Positions 42,393 through 50,975 of a stretch of DNA of 64,000 bases are shown here, piece by piece. This DNA is from LMUY01 sp965199095. Lineage in GTDB: Bacteria; Pseudomonadota; Alphaproteobacteria; Acetobacterales; Acetobacteraceae. The stretch lies in the NCBI GenBank assembly GCA_965199095.1, contig CBDAQM010000006.1, positions 558,001 through 622,000 of the forward strand, written 5' to 3'. The notes beneath the pieces were generated by a model. The model made no database searches and was not told the origin of the DNA. It saw only the letters and a program-made list of their open reading frames with translations. Numbering within the stretch: position 1 is the stretch's first letter; each line of letters starts with the position of its first letter. A program made the translations under genes and the position numbers.

Positions 42393-43373
42393 CTATGCCG
42401 CAGCCAGGTGCAGGCCGCGCAGGATCGCGCGCTGCATCAGCTTCACCTTGAAGGCGTTGTCCTTGGTGGGTGTGGCGCCTTGCCCGGCGAGGTCGGACGC
42501 CGCCTGGAAGGCATCCGCCGTGGCCGGCTTGCCGTGCAAGGCTGCCTCCACCTCCGCGGCCCGCCATGGCCTGGGTGCGACGCCGCCCATCGCGATCCGG
42601 ACTTCCCGCACCACGCCGTCGGCGATGTCCAGCGCCACGGCGGCGGATACGACGGCGAACTCGAAGGACGCACGGTCGCGCACCTTGACGTAGCGCGACC
42701 GCTGGGCGGAGGCGCTGGCGGGCACGATGATCTCCGTGATCAGCTCGCCCGGCAGCAGGTTGGTTTCGATGTCCGGCGTGGCGCCGGGCAGGCGGTAGAA
42801 CTCGTTCAACGGCACGATCCGGACGCCGCCGCTGGGCGAGTGCAGCGCCACGGCGGCGTCCATGGCCATCAGGGCCACGGGCATGTCCGACGGGTGGGTC
42901 GCGATGCACTGGTCGCTGACGCCCAGCACGCCCAGGCTGCGGCTCTCACCCGGGATGGCGGGACAGCCGGAACCGGGTGTGCGCTTGTTGCAGGCGAAGC
43001 CGGTATCGCGGAAATAGCCGCAGCGCGTCCGCTGCAGCAAATTGCCGCCCATGGTGCCCATGTTGCGGATTTGCGGCGAGGCAGACAGCAGCAGCGCCTC
43101 GCTCACCGCGGGCCAACCGGCCCGGACGCCAGGATGGTTGGCGACCTCGACCATGCGGGCCAAGGCGCCTAAATGGAGCGCGCCGTCGGCGGAAACGGAG
43201 ACCGTGCCGGGCAGAAGACCCACGAGGTCGATCAAGTGCCGCGGTAATTCGACGTTGTCCTTGCCGAGCTGCATCAGGTCGGTGCCGCCGGCGATGTATT
43301 TGGCGCCCGGGACCGGGCCAGCCGCGAGGGCGTCGGGCAGGCTGGTTGGACGCGCCAAGGTGAAGGCTTGCAT
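42393..43373 (-). CDS. paoB: Aldehyde oxidoreductase FAD-binding subunit (PaoB/YagS-like)
   Basis: The start is the ATG at 43373 (MQAFTLARPTSLPDALAAGP), giving 326 residues. The PCMH-type FAD domain contains YIAGGTDLMQLGKDNVELPR and QIRNMGTMGGNLLQRTRCGY. After the last motif comes a Cys-rich insertion (TRCGYFRD, FACNKRTPGSGCPA, SDQCIATHP), the pattern that holds an extra [4Fe-4S] cluster in PaoB-type subunits. It lies between the iron-sulfur and molybdenum subunit genes with gaps of 4 and 12 bases. Confidence 0.92.
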   Translation of the reverse strand: MQAFTLARPTSLPDALAAGPVPGAKYIAGGTDLMQLGKDNVELPRHLIDLVGLLPGTVSVSADGALHLGALARMVEVANHPGVRAGWPAVSEALLLSASPQIRNMGTMGGNLLQRTRCGYFRDTGFACNKRTPGSGCPAIPGESRSLGVLGVSDQCIATHPSDMPVALMAMDAAVALHSPSGGVRIVPLNEFYRLPGATPDIETNLLPGELITEIIVPASASAQRSRYVKVRDRASFEFAVVSAAVALDIADGVVREVRIAMGGVAPRPWRAAEVEAALHGKPATADAFQAASDLAGQGATPTKDNAFKVKLMQRAILRGLHLAAA

Positions 43374-43377
43374 GTCC

Positions 43378-43968
43378 TCAGGCCCTCCCGGCCGCGTCGC
43401 GGATGGCGTCGACGATGTTCGCATAGGCGCCGCAACGACAGATGTTGCCGCTCATGTTTTCGCGGATTTCCGCGTCCGACCCGGCATGGCCCTCCTGCAC
43501 CAGCGCGACGGCGGACATGATCTGGCCGGACGTGCAGTAGCCGCATTGATAGGCGTCATGGTGCAGGAAGGCGGCCTGCATGGGGTGCAGCTCCTCGCCA
43601 TTGGCAAGGCCCTCGATCGTGGTGACCGACTTGCCTTCGGCGCGGGCGGCGAGGGTGAGGCAGGATACGACCCGCTGCCCATCTATGTGCACGGTGCAAG
43701 CGCCGCAGGACCCGCGATCGCAGCCTTTCTTCGTCCCCGTCAGCCCGGCGTATTCCCGCAGCGCGTCGAGCAGTGAGGTGCGGGGCTCGACCGATAGCGG
43801 GACGCGCTTGCCGTTGACCTGCAGCACGATGTCGATCGTGCCATCATCGGGTGGGGCCGAAGCTGGTGCGACGCTGGGCTGCGCCTTGGCTTGATTGAGG
43901 TAAGGCAGCGCCAGACCAGCGGCAGTGCCGCCAATGACGCCGCGCCGGGTCACCGAACCATCGTTCAT
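43378..43968 (-). CDS. paoA: Aldehyde oxidoreductase [2Fe-2S] subunit with Tat signal (PaoA/YagT-like)
   Basis: The start is set at the ATG at 43968 behind GGGGAG. A further ATG at 44013 is in frame. The protein begins with a twin-arginine signal (VTRRGVIGGTAAGLALPYLN), so the assembled complex is exported folded to the periplasm. The mature part has two [2Fe-2S] motifs, the plant-type GCDRGSCGACTVHIDG and the C-terminal CGYCTSGQIM with SGNICRCGAY. At 196 residues it is the usual size. It is first in a paoABC operon that oxidises aldehydes. Confidence 0.93.
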   Translation of the reverse strand: MNDGSVTRRGVIGGTAAGLALPYLNQAKAQPSVAPASAPPDDGTIDIVLQVNGKRVPLSVEPRTSLLDALREYAGLTGTKKGCDRGSCGACTVHIDGQRVVSCLTLAARAEGKSVTTIEGLANGEELHPMQAAFLHHDAYQCGYCTSGQIMSAVALVQEGHAGSDAEIRENMSGNICRCGAYANIVDAIRDAAGRA

Positions 43969-44061
43969 CCACGCACTCCCCGTTATGCCGCCGGCATTGT
44001 GTCGCCTGGACATGGCGACATTCCATCTCGCCAGATATCACAACGTGGTGGCAGGGGCGTT

Positions 44062-44955
44062 TTAAGCGAGTGCCCTGCCGCGACGCGGCGTCATGCGGGG
44101 TGGCTGCGGCCGCGGCTTCTCCTTCACCTTGCGGCGCAACGCGACCTTCAGGGCGGAGATCGGCACATCTGGGCCGCCGTCGAGTTCGCCCGCCGTCGTC
44201 GGGCCTAGTTCGCGATCGCCGCTGCGGGCCCACATCACCAACTCGTATTGATCCGCATCGGCGCCGACGAAGCGCCCGCGCATGCCGAACAGCGGCAACG
44301 CCAGTCCGCGGCTGCCGGAGAGCTCAGGCGAGGCGACCCAGGGCGAGGACCAATCCACCCCCATGATGGACTGGTATTCCAGCGCCACGTCGCCCTCCAG
44401 CCCCACCGGCGCCAGGGAGAACGCCTCGATCGCGAAGCGGGGGTCGGCCGCGCCAGCCCACTGGCCGCCCGGCACCGTCAGGTCGCCGATCCCGGAGCAG
44501 TGCACCAGCAGCGTCAGCGGCAACGTGTCTTCGAGCGCACCGGGAGGCATGAGCTCGGGCCGCTTCGGCGCAGGCGCCGCGACGACGCTGGCGGCCTCCT
44601 CCGCATCCTTCACCAGCCGGATACGGACCTTCGGCGACGGCGCGTCGCCCGACACATTGTAGGTCGTCAGGATGAGGTTGGCCGAACCGCCCTCGATGCG
44701 AAGAAAAGCCGACTGATTCGACGAGTTGAGCCACTGCCCCTCCGACAACGAGGCGAGGTAGGCGCGGCCCGGCCGCTCCGGCGAAGGCGGGAGCGGATCA
44801 ATCCGCACGCACGGCAAGGCCAGCCCGTCGACCTTCAGGGCGCCAACGCCGGTGAGGGTGATAAGATACAGGCCGGCGCCGAAGCTCACGCGTTGGGCTG
44901 CGACGTCGAGCTGCACTTCGGTCGATCGTGCCCGGAGGGCCGTCAGGTCACTCAC
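44062..44955 (-). CDS. Uncharacterised protein downstream of the TPR-glycosyltransferase
   Basis: This 297-residue protein begins MSDLTALRARSTEVQLDVAA and has no signal peptide or membrane helix. It reads as two beta-rich halves (for example SFGAGLYLITLTGVGALKVD and FLRIEGGSANLILTTYNVSG in the first, LTLLVHCSGIGDLTVPGGQW and ALEYQSIMGVDWSSPWVASP in the second). A basic Pro/Arg tail follows (KVKEKPRPQPPRMTPRRGRA). It starts 23 bases after the glycosyltransferase stop on the same strand, so the two are probably co-transcribed. I recognise no family. A carbohydrate-binding or glycan-assembly role is only a guess from its neighbour. Confidence 0.7.
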   Translation of the reverse strand: MSDLTALRARSTEVQLDVAAQRVSFGAGLYLITLTGVGALKVDGLALPCVRIDPLPPSPERPGRAYLASLSEGQWLNSSNQSAFLRIEGGSANLILTTYNVSGDAPSPKVRIRLVKDAEEAASVVAAPAPKRPELMPPGALEDTLPLTLLVHCSGIGDLTVPGGQWAGAADPRFAIEAFSLAPVGLEGDVALEYQSIMGVDWSSPWVASPELSGSRGLALPLFGMRGRFVGADADQYELVMWARSGDRELGPTTAGELDGGPDVPISALKVALRRKVKEKPRPQPPRMTPRRGRALA

Positions 44956-44978
44956 GATGGGGTTTCATCCTCTTCGTT

Positions 44979-47795
44979 TCAGGCAGACTGCATCGCCATC
45001 AAACTCGCCAAGATACGGTCTGCCGGCACGCCAAGCGGCAGCAACCTACCCCGTCCGGTCGCACGGGTACGTTCCGCCTGGGCGCCAAGGTCAAAACTTA
45101 AAACGTCCAATCCTGCTTCCCACAAAGTGGTTAAGGCATAACACCATGTTTCCGGGGCCACGGAGGGCAAAAAGCCGAGGCCAGGCTTCTCACGCTGCAA
45201 CAACTCCATCGCCTCCCCCGCGGCAAACTGCCCGGTGACGAAGACGCCGGCCTCCATCAGCGCGTCATCGTCCACGCTGTAACCGACCAGAACGAACTCG
45301 ATCGGCAGGGCGCGGGCACGGGCGGCGTGGGCACAGTCCCGCAGCACGTCCAGGCCCTTGTCCTGGTTGAGCGCGCCGAGCACCGCCACGCGCAGTGTCT
45401 CGCCCGGGCGGCGGATGCGCGGCGGCAGGCGCGGCGGCAAGGCCGCATCAGCCTGCCAGGGACGCACGACGGGCGTGGCGCCGGTATAGCGCCGCACGCG
45501 CCGGGCCGTGTCCTGGCAAGGAACGATGATCTGGCTTGCTGTCGCGAAGAAGGCGCGCGATTGCGCCCGCAGCTCGGCCACCGGAGGCGCATCCGGGATG
45601 CAACTGCCGAGTGCGGCGACGCAGTCATCGCAGACGGCCGGATCGACCGGTTCCCCGCAATACCGGCCGGACCGGCCCACCAGGGTCAGCCGGGGGCAGA
45701 AGAAGATATTGTCGTGCACGTAGATGTCCATCGGCACGCCCAGACGTTGCGCCAAGGTTTCTATCCCAGCCGCATGGTTTAGGTAATGCTGGAGTTCGAC
45801 CCGCTCCACAGCCTGGCTGCGCAACCAGGAGAGCAGGACGGGCCACTCCGCCGGCAGGCGGAACCGCAGGTTGGGGCAGTCGAGGTCTGCTGCGGCCTCC
45901 AACACGACCACGCCGTCACCGCCGGGCCGTGCGACCAGCGTGCGGCGGCCGGCGGCTTGCAACAGGTCGCACCGCTCCTGAACGAAGCGGGTCACGCCGC
46001 CGCCAAGGTTGTGGCTGACGAGCACGACAAGCGGACCGGCCGCGGCCCGTCGCCACCGCTCCATGTCGAGCCGCCGACGCGCCGGGGCGAGCGGGTCCTG
46101 CTTCAGGAAGTCTTGCACCAGGGCGTCGTAGCCGGGATGCAGGCGGTTCAGCACGGCGGCGTTGCGCGCCATCAGGCCAGCCCGGGCCGAGCCGAAGCTG
46201 CGTCCGCCGAGATGACTGACGAAGACGTCGGTCGCAGCCACGTGACGCCAGCCAAGCGCTGCGGAGCGGCGGCACCAGTCATTCTCCTCGCCGTAACCCT
46301 GGGCGAACACATCCTCGCGAAAGCCGCCGCTGGCCGCAAGGCAGTCTGCCCGGACATACATGCAGAATCCCACGGCCGTTGGCAGGTCGACCGCGCAGCC
46401 GCGGTTCACGGCCTGGCACAGCCGGTCCAGCCGCCGCAACGCGTCGCCCAGCGGCGCCGCGTTGCCGCCTTCGGCCTTTGGATACGAGACGATGGACGCT
46501 TCGTTGCTGAGCGGCGTGGCGCTGCCGATATCCGGCGCGGCATAGGCGGCAGCGGCCAGCCGGGCGAGCCCACCCGGCGGCATGATGGTGTCCGCGTTGA
46601 GCAGCAGCACGTCCCGCCCTGCCGCGTGGCGCAGGCCGGTATTGATGGCGGCGGGGTAGCCCCGGTTCCGCCCGTGGCGCAGCACGTGGATGCGGCCCGC
46701 GCGCTCCTGCTGCGCGAGCAGGGCGAGCAGCGCCTGGTCACTCGCGCCGTCATCGACGACGACCAGGCGCGTGCCCGGCGGCAGGTTGGTGCGAAGCGAC
46801 GCCAGGCAGTCCTGCAGGTCCCCGACGCCACTGACGACGGGGACGATGACGTCAAGGCCCGGCTGCGGCGCCGGCAAGCCGGGCGGGGAGATGGATTTGG
46901 GGAAGACCGGGCTGCCCGGGATGTCGCGGCCATCCTGTGTCAGGACCTGCACCGGGCCCTCCGGTGGCAGGGGGATGGAGAACGCCCGCGCCTTGGCAAG
47001 CGGGTTGGTCCCGAGCGGCTTCGGCCTGCCCGTGGCATGCAATGGCCGGTCTGCTGTGCCGGGCGAGCGAAGCAGCAGGGTCGGCTTCGCATCCGGCGCT
47101 CCTGGCAGCCAGGCATGGCCGCGCAGGCGGTTGCCCGTGGCTGGCAGCAGCAGCGCCTCCACCCTGAAGAGGATCGTTGGCGAAACCCCACTCCCGAGCA
47201 AGGGGATCCCGCCCATCGTCGCTTGCAGCGGCCCACCCAACCGTGCCGCTTCCGGCAGCCGCAGGTGGATGATACCCTGCGGTCCTGGCTGGATGTCACG
47301 CCGGTGGAGCGCGGCGCCGGCCTGATGGAGTTCAAACACGGCATCCGCTTCGATCGGCGTATGGCAGGCCGTCAGCACCAGCCTGTTGTCGAGGGTGATC
47401 CAGCCGGGTGCGGCCGTGCGGCGGCTGATGTCACTGGCGATGCTGCCGTGGTCGGGCTGCGTCGCGATTTCGAACCTGTGCAGTGCGGCGCAAAGCTGCT
47501 TGGCCGCCGCCTGCGGTTGGTCGCTGTGCAGCAACGCGCTGGCGAGGGCGAAATGGGCGTCCCGGAAGTCGGGCCAATCCGCGGCAAGCGTCTGCAACAG
47601 TTCGACGGCTTTGAGGGGCCGGGTTTTCACCAGCGCGACGGCAGCCATGAACCTTGTGAGCGGACTGCTGGGTGCGAGCCGCGCGGCTCGGTCGAGCCAT
47701 TTTAGACCAAGCGCGTGGTTTCCGGCCGTGATTGCGGCGACGCCGGTGTTGAGGCTGTCGTTGACCTGCTGATGGACCGTCAGCGTGGCGCTCAT
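44979..47795 (-). CDS. Large multidomain glycosyltransferase: TPR-like region, GT2 and GT4 domains
   Basis: The 938-residue protein has a TPR-like helical N-terminus (about 10-110, AITAGNHALGLKWLDRAARL), a beta-rich linker (130-300) and a GT2 domain (about 314-560). The GT2 domain shows LDVIVPVVSG, LVVVDDGASD, the LLNADT metal motif and GYGEENDWCRR. A GT4-type domain (about 588-930) follows with VVLVSHNLGGGVTRF, YVHDNIFFCPR and VAVLGALNQDKGLDVLRDC. The protein could add two sugars in turn to one acceptor. It is divergent from the acidic repeat-protein gene, 265 bases away, and is followed by an unknown gene. Donor and acceptor are unknown. Confidence 0.85.
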   Translation of the reverse strand: MSATLTVHQQVNDSLNTGVAAITAGNHALGLKWLDRAARLAPSSPLTRFMAAVALVKTRPLKAVELLQTLAADWPDFRDAHFALASALLHSDQPQAAAKQLCAALHRFEIATQPDHGSIASDISRRTAAPGWITLDNRLVLTACHTPIEADAVFELHQAGAALHRRDIQPGPQGIIHLRLPEAARLGGPLQATMGGIPLLGSGVSPTILFRVEALLLPATGNRLRGHAWLPGAPDAKPTLLLRSPGTADRPLHATGRPKPLGTNPLAKARAFSIPLPPEGPVQVLTQDGRDIPGSPVFPKSISPPGLPAPQPGLDVIVPVVSGVGDLQDCLASLRTNLPPGTRLVVVDDGASDQALLALLAQQERAGRIHVLRHGRNRGYPAAINTGLRHAAGRDVLLLNADTIMPPGGLARLAAAAYAAPDIGSATPLSNEASIVSYPKAEGGNAAPLGDALRRLDRLCQAVNRGCAVDLPTAVGFCMYVRADCLAASGGFREDVFAQGYGEENDWCRRSAALGWRHVAATDVFVSHLGGRSFGSARAGLMARNAAVLNRLHPGYDALVQDFLKQDPLAPARRRLDMERWRRAAAGPLVVLVSHNLGGGVTRFVQERCDLLQAAGRRTLVARPGGDGVVVLEAAADLDCPNLRFRLPAEWPVLLSWLRSQAVERVELQHYLNHAAGIETLAQRLGVPMDIYVHDNIFFCPRLTLVGRSGRYCGEPVDPAVCDDCVAALGSCIPDAPPVAELRAQSRAFFATASQIIVPCQDTARRVRRYTGATPVVRPWQADAALPPRLPPRIRRPGETLRVAVLGALNQDKGLDVLRDCAHAARARALPIEFVLVGYSVDDDALMEAGVFVTGQFAAGEAMELLQREKPGLGFLPSVAPETWCYALTTLWEAGLDVLSFDLGAQAERTRATGRGRLLPLGVPADRILASLMAMQSA

Positions 47796-48060
47796 CAGAT
47801 CGTCTTAAAAACCTTTGTCTGTATAGAAACGTAGATAAGAAGAAGACACTTGTATGGCATTTTGCTTCATCTTGTCTCCAGAAACTGGCATCCGGTCACG
47901 CAAATGAGCTAAAACCCAGCACGTTTACGATGTTTATCTTTTTAGAGACGGTTTTTACCAGGTTCCTCCCAAGTATATGTTGCAGTAGCGAACGGCTTGA
48001 TATACAAGAACGTGAGATCAATGGCTCGTGAGCTTCTCTGGGCCGGATGCGGAGGTTGGC

Positions 48061-49224
48061 ATGGCTGACACACCTGGCGGCGGTACAACGACGGCGTTTA
48101 CGCCCGGCACCGACGGTGCGGACACCTACACTGCCACTGGTATGGGCCAGTTGGCTGCAACCGGCGACGGCAATGACACCGTCAGCAGCAACTACGATGA
48201 CACGACGGTAACCGGCGGGTCCGGCGACAAGTTGGTCGCACTCGATGGCTACGACTCGGTTGCGCTGGGCAACGGCAACGATACGGTCGTGTTCAGTGCG
48301 GCCGGCCTTGGGCTGACACCCGGGCTGTATGAAACGGTGAGCGTCGGCAACGGTAACGACCTCATCAACGGCATCAACGGCTATTCGAACATTACGCTCG
48401 GCAACGGGTCGTCGACCGTCTATACCAGCGGCCAGGACAACACCATCCATGACGGGTCCGGCAGCGTCACGTCGTATCTCTACTCTTACGAGAACAACTC
48501 TGGCGTGACGGTCGTTGGCGGCAACGGCAGCCTGTTCGTTGGCTTGGGCGGCCAGTTCGACTCGGTGTCGGTCGGCAGCAGCAGTGACACGATCGTTGGC
48601 TCGCAGGGTGATGCGAGCATTTCCGCGGGTAGCGGCAACAACCTGATCACGGCCTATGGCAGCGACAACTTCATCTCGGTCGGCAGCGGCAACGACACGA
48701 TCTTGACCGGCGGCCAGAACACGCCGTCCGGCGGCAGCGGCGACTCGACGGTCGTGGCCGGCGGCGGCAGCAATGACATCACGTTGATCGGCGACGGCAA
48801 TCAAGCATCGCTCACCGGCGGCGCCGACACGGTCACGGTTGGAACCGACACGGTGGCTGGAACCGGCGGATCGGACACGATCTCGATCAGCAACGCCGCG
48901 TTGTCGATCGCCGGCGCAGCGGGGACGTCGACGTTCGTCTCCGTCGCCGGTGGAACGAACTCCATTGCGGACAACGCAACTGGAACGGAAGTGGCGCTGT
49001 CGCCGACGGCGGGCAACCTCACCTTCGATCCTGTCAACGACACAAGCTGGGTCTTCGACCTCAACGCGGCGAACGGCATCACCTCCCAGAGCTTGGCGAG
49101 CCATCTGAGCTATGATCCAACCACCAACAACAGCACGCTTGCGCTGCCAAATGGCACATCCGTGGTGTTCGACAAGGTTGACCTGACACAGCCGGGCGCA
49201 ACGGACCATTTCAAGATCACCTAA
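48061..49224 (+). CDS. Acidic Gly/Asn/Asp-rich beta-roll repeat protein, RTX-like
   Basis: The protein of 387 residues (ATG at 48061, MADTPGGGTTTAFTPGTDGA) is built of irregular repeats such as VALGNGNDTVVF, VSVGNGNDLING, ISVGSGNDTILTGG and VTVGTDTVAGTGGSDTISIS. These resemble the calcium-binding nonapeptides of RTX proteins. It lacks a signal peptide and has few charged residues besides Asp. The last 60 residues lose the repeats and end TQPGATDHFKIT, which could be a type I secretion signal. Ser and Thr are abundant. It is flanked by a multidomain glycosyltransferase and a methyltransferase, and no type I exporter genes are in the window. A secreted or surface protein is likely by inference. 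Confidence 0.7.
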   Translation: MADTPGGGTTTAFTPGTDGADTYTATGMGQLAATGDGNDTVSSNYDDTTVTGGSGDKLVALDGYDSVALGNGNDTVVFSAAGLGLTPGLYETVSVGNGNDLINGINGYSNITLGNGSSTVYTSGQDNTIHDGSGSVTSYLYSYENNSGVTVVGGNGSLFVGLGGQFDSVSVGSSSDTIVGSQGDASISAGSGNNLITAYGSDNFISVGSGNDTILTGGQNTPSGGSGDSTVVAGGGSNDITLIGDGNQASLTGGADTVTVGTDTVAGTGGSDTISISNAALSIAGAAGTSTFVSVAGGTNSIADNATGTEVALSPTAGNLTFDPVNDTSWVFDLNAANGITSQSLASHLSYDPTTNNSTLALPNGTSVVFDKVDLTQPGATDHFKIT

Positions 49225-49334
49225 GCTGACGGCTTGATTGCATGTCGGGGCAGACCTGGAGAGCCGGGTCTGTTTACGCGACCTCATATCGCGCGTCGCG
49301 CCCAGACAACCGAACCGTGCAGGCCGATAGCCGT

Positions 49335-50111
49335 ATGACCGACCTCGTTGCGCCGACGAGAAAGCCGGAAGATGGCTTTTACGGCATTCCTGACCTGGCG
49401 GGTCCAAACTACATCCGGTTCGCCGAAGTCATCCATGCGGTTCTGCAGCCGAAGCGCTATCTGGAACTCGGAACCGGGCGGGGCGATATGCTGCGGCTGG
49501 CGAAATGCCGCGCCATCTCGGTCGACCCTGCCGCGAGCATGGCTGTCGACGCCACTGTCGACAAACCAGCCTGTTTTTTGTTTCGCCAAGACAGCGACGC
49601 GTTTTTCCGGGAGACCAACCCGACCGAGTTGCTTGGCGGTTCAATCGACCTTGCCTTCCTTGATGGGCCTCGCTTGTTTGAGCGTCTATTGCGGGAATTT
49701 GCCGGCACCGAGCGACATTGCCGGCGTGACAGCGTGATCCTGCTGCATGATTGCATCCCAACCGACACTCATATCGCCCGCCGTTCCATGCAGGATGAGC
49801 GGCTCGCAAGTCACTCGGCCCATCCAACCTGGTGGGCCGGCGATGTCTGGAAGGCAGCGGCGCTGATCATCCGCTATCGACCCGATCTGCGAGTCTACGC
49901 GTTCAACACGCCACCCACGGGCTTGATCGCCGTTACCAATCTCGACCCGAAATCAACCCTGCTGGACGACCACTACTTCGCCCTTGTTCACGAGGCTGCC
50001 AACTCGCTGGATGACCCGGCGGAAATGCTCAATTTCTTCGCCAGCCTCGATATGCGCCCGGCGGAAGATTACAACGCGCCGGAGCGGCTTTCGGAATTGT
50101 TCGTCTTCTAG
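49335..50111 (+). CDS. Class I SAM-dependent methyltransferase
   Basis: The ATG at 49335 gives 258 residues beginning MTDLVAPTRKPEDGFYGIPD. The frame is open further upstream but reads poorly. The Rossmann motif I is YLELGTGRGDML, and the acidic end of the second strand is AISVDPAASM. SIDLAFLDGPRLFERLLREF and VILLHDCIPTD follow the layout of methyltransferases acting on sugars or small molecules (Methyltransf_24 type). It follows the repeat-protein gene by 110 bases on the same strand. A role in capping a glycan or modifying the repeat protein is inferred from position only. Confidence 0.75.
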   Translation: MTDLVAPTRKPEDGFYGIPDLAGPNYIRFAEVIHAVLQPKRYLELGTGRGDMLRLAKCRAISVDPAASMAVDATVDKPACFLFRQDSDAFFRETNPTELLGGSIDLAFLDGPRLFERLLREFAGTERHCRRDSVILLHDCIPTDTHIARRSMQDERLASHSAHPTWWAGDVWKAAALIIRYRPDLRVYAFNTPPTGLIAVTNLDPKSTLLDDHYFALVHEAANSLDDPAEMLNFFASLDMRPAEDYNAPERLSELFVF

Positions 50112-50146
50112 CTCAGGTGGACTGACGAAGAATACGCTCGATTGAT

Positions 50147-50226
50147 GTAGGGCGTAAAAGCACAGCGCCTTCCGCCGGCTCTGGCGGCACGTAAGAGGCG
50201 GAAGACGCTCCGCTTTTCCGCCCTAC
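50147..50226. repeat. REP-like imperfect palindrome
   Basis: The arms at 50147-50176 (GTAGGGCGTAAAAGC...) and 50197-50226 are inverted repeats matching at 26 of 30 bases, separated by 20 bases. This resembles extragenic palindromes common in G+C-rich bacteria. The remaining gap between the methyltransferase and the gene at 50460, about 230 bases after the repeat, is AT-richer and shows no other clear feature beyond a probable promoter region. Confidence 0.65.
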
Positions 50227-50459
50227 TCGTCTCCGTCAACGTAGACTCGGGCCAATTCAAATGACCTGGGTAGATCTGCGCGCGTCTTAAATATGCGACT
50301 GCACGCTGCGATCAGGCTTTATCCAGAAACACCATGATTTCGGGGCAAGCGCGGGGCTATGAAGTCACCACGTTACTTACCGGCCATCTTCTGCTTCACA
50401 CAACGTGTATTGCCGCAGCTCTCCTACCGACCCACCTGCACTATCGAAGGAGTCGACTC

Positions 50460-50855
50460 ATGACATTAGCGGTTCGTGTACTCGGGGCCACCGCCGTGGC
50501 GCTCGCCCTGTGTGCTGCTCCAGCGTTCGCCCAGCGAGGCGGAGGCGGCCGCGGCGGGTTCGGCGGCGGCGGTCGCGGCGGGTTTGGTGGAGGCTATGGC
50601 GGTGGCTACGGTTATCGCGGTGGCTACGGTTATCGCGGTGGCTTCGGCTACGGGGGCTTCGGTGCTGGCCTGGGTCTCGGGCTTTTTGCAGGAGGCCTTT
50701 ACGGCGGGGGATACTACGGCGGATATCCCTACTACGGTGGGTATCCCTACTACGCCGGGCCGCCCGTGGTTTACGCTGCCCCGCCGGGTGTCTACGGCGT
50801 GCCACCTGGAGGCTACGTGCAGCCGCAGGCAACCTTCGCGGCGCCGCCATACTGA
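50460..50855 (+). CDS. Glycine/tyrosine-rich secreted protein
   Basis: The 131-residue protein starts at the ATG at 50460 behind a good GAAGGAG site. A clear signal peptide (MTLAVRVLGATAVALALCAA, cleavage after APAFA) is followed by Gly-Arg-Phe and Gly-Tyr repeats (for example GRGGFGGGYGGGYGYRGGYG, GGYYGGYPYYGGYPYYAGPP) and a Pro-rich end. Such proteins are exported to the periplasm or cell surface, but their function is not established. Low complexity makes family assignment unsafe. It converges on phoB with a strong hairpin between them. Confidence 0.75.
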   Translation: MTLAVRVLGATAVALALCAAPAFAQRGGGGRGGFGGGGRGGFGGGYGGGYGYRGGYGYRGGFGYGGFGAGLGLGLFAGGLYGGGYYGGYPYYGGYPYYAGPPVVYAAPPGVYGVPPGGYVQPQATFAAPPY

Positions 50856-50931
50856 ACTGATGCTTCCGCTGGAACCTGCTGGCGGAACGCCGGGGTCGGC
50901 CTCTGCCAGAGGAAAACATCTTCTGCAACGT

Positions 50932-50961
50932 GGGGTGGGTTGCCGTTCAGCAACCCACCCC
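50932..50961. terminator. Perfect 12-bp hairpin between convergent genes
   Basis: GGGGTGGGTTGC at 50932-50943 pairs exactly with GCAACCCACCCC at 50950-50961 around the loop CGTTCA. It sits between the glycine-rich gene and phoB, 14 bases from the phoB stop. There is no T-tract on either strand, so termination would need Rho or the hairpin may only protect 3' ends. Confidence 0.6.
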
Positions 50962-50975
50962 CTCAGCCGTTGAAC

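Noticed and set aside
40491..43172. 893-codon plus-strand frame
   Set aside because: Antisense to paoC and paoB, both of which have convincing cofactor motifs. The translated sequence is Arg/His/Gly-rich and domain-free.
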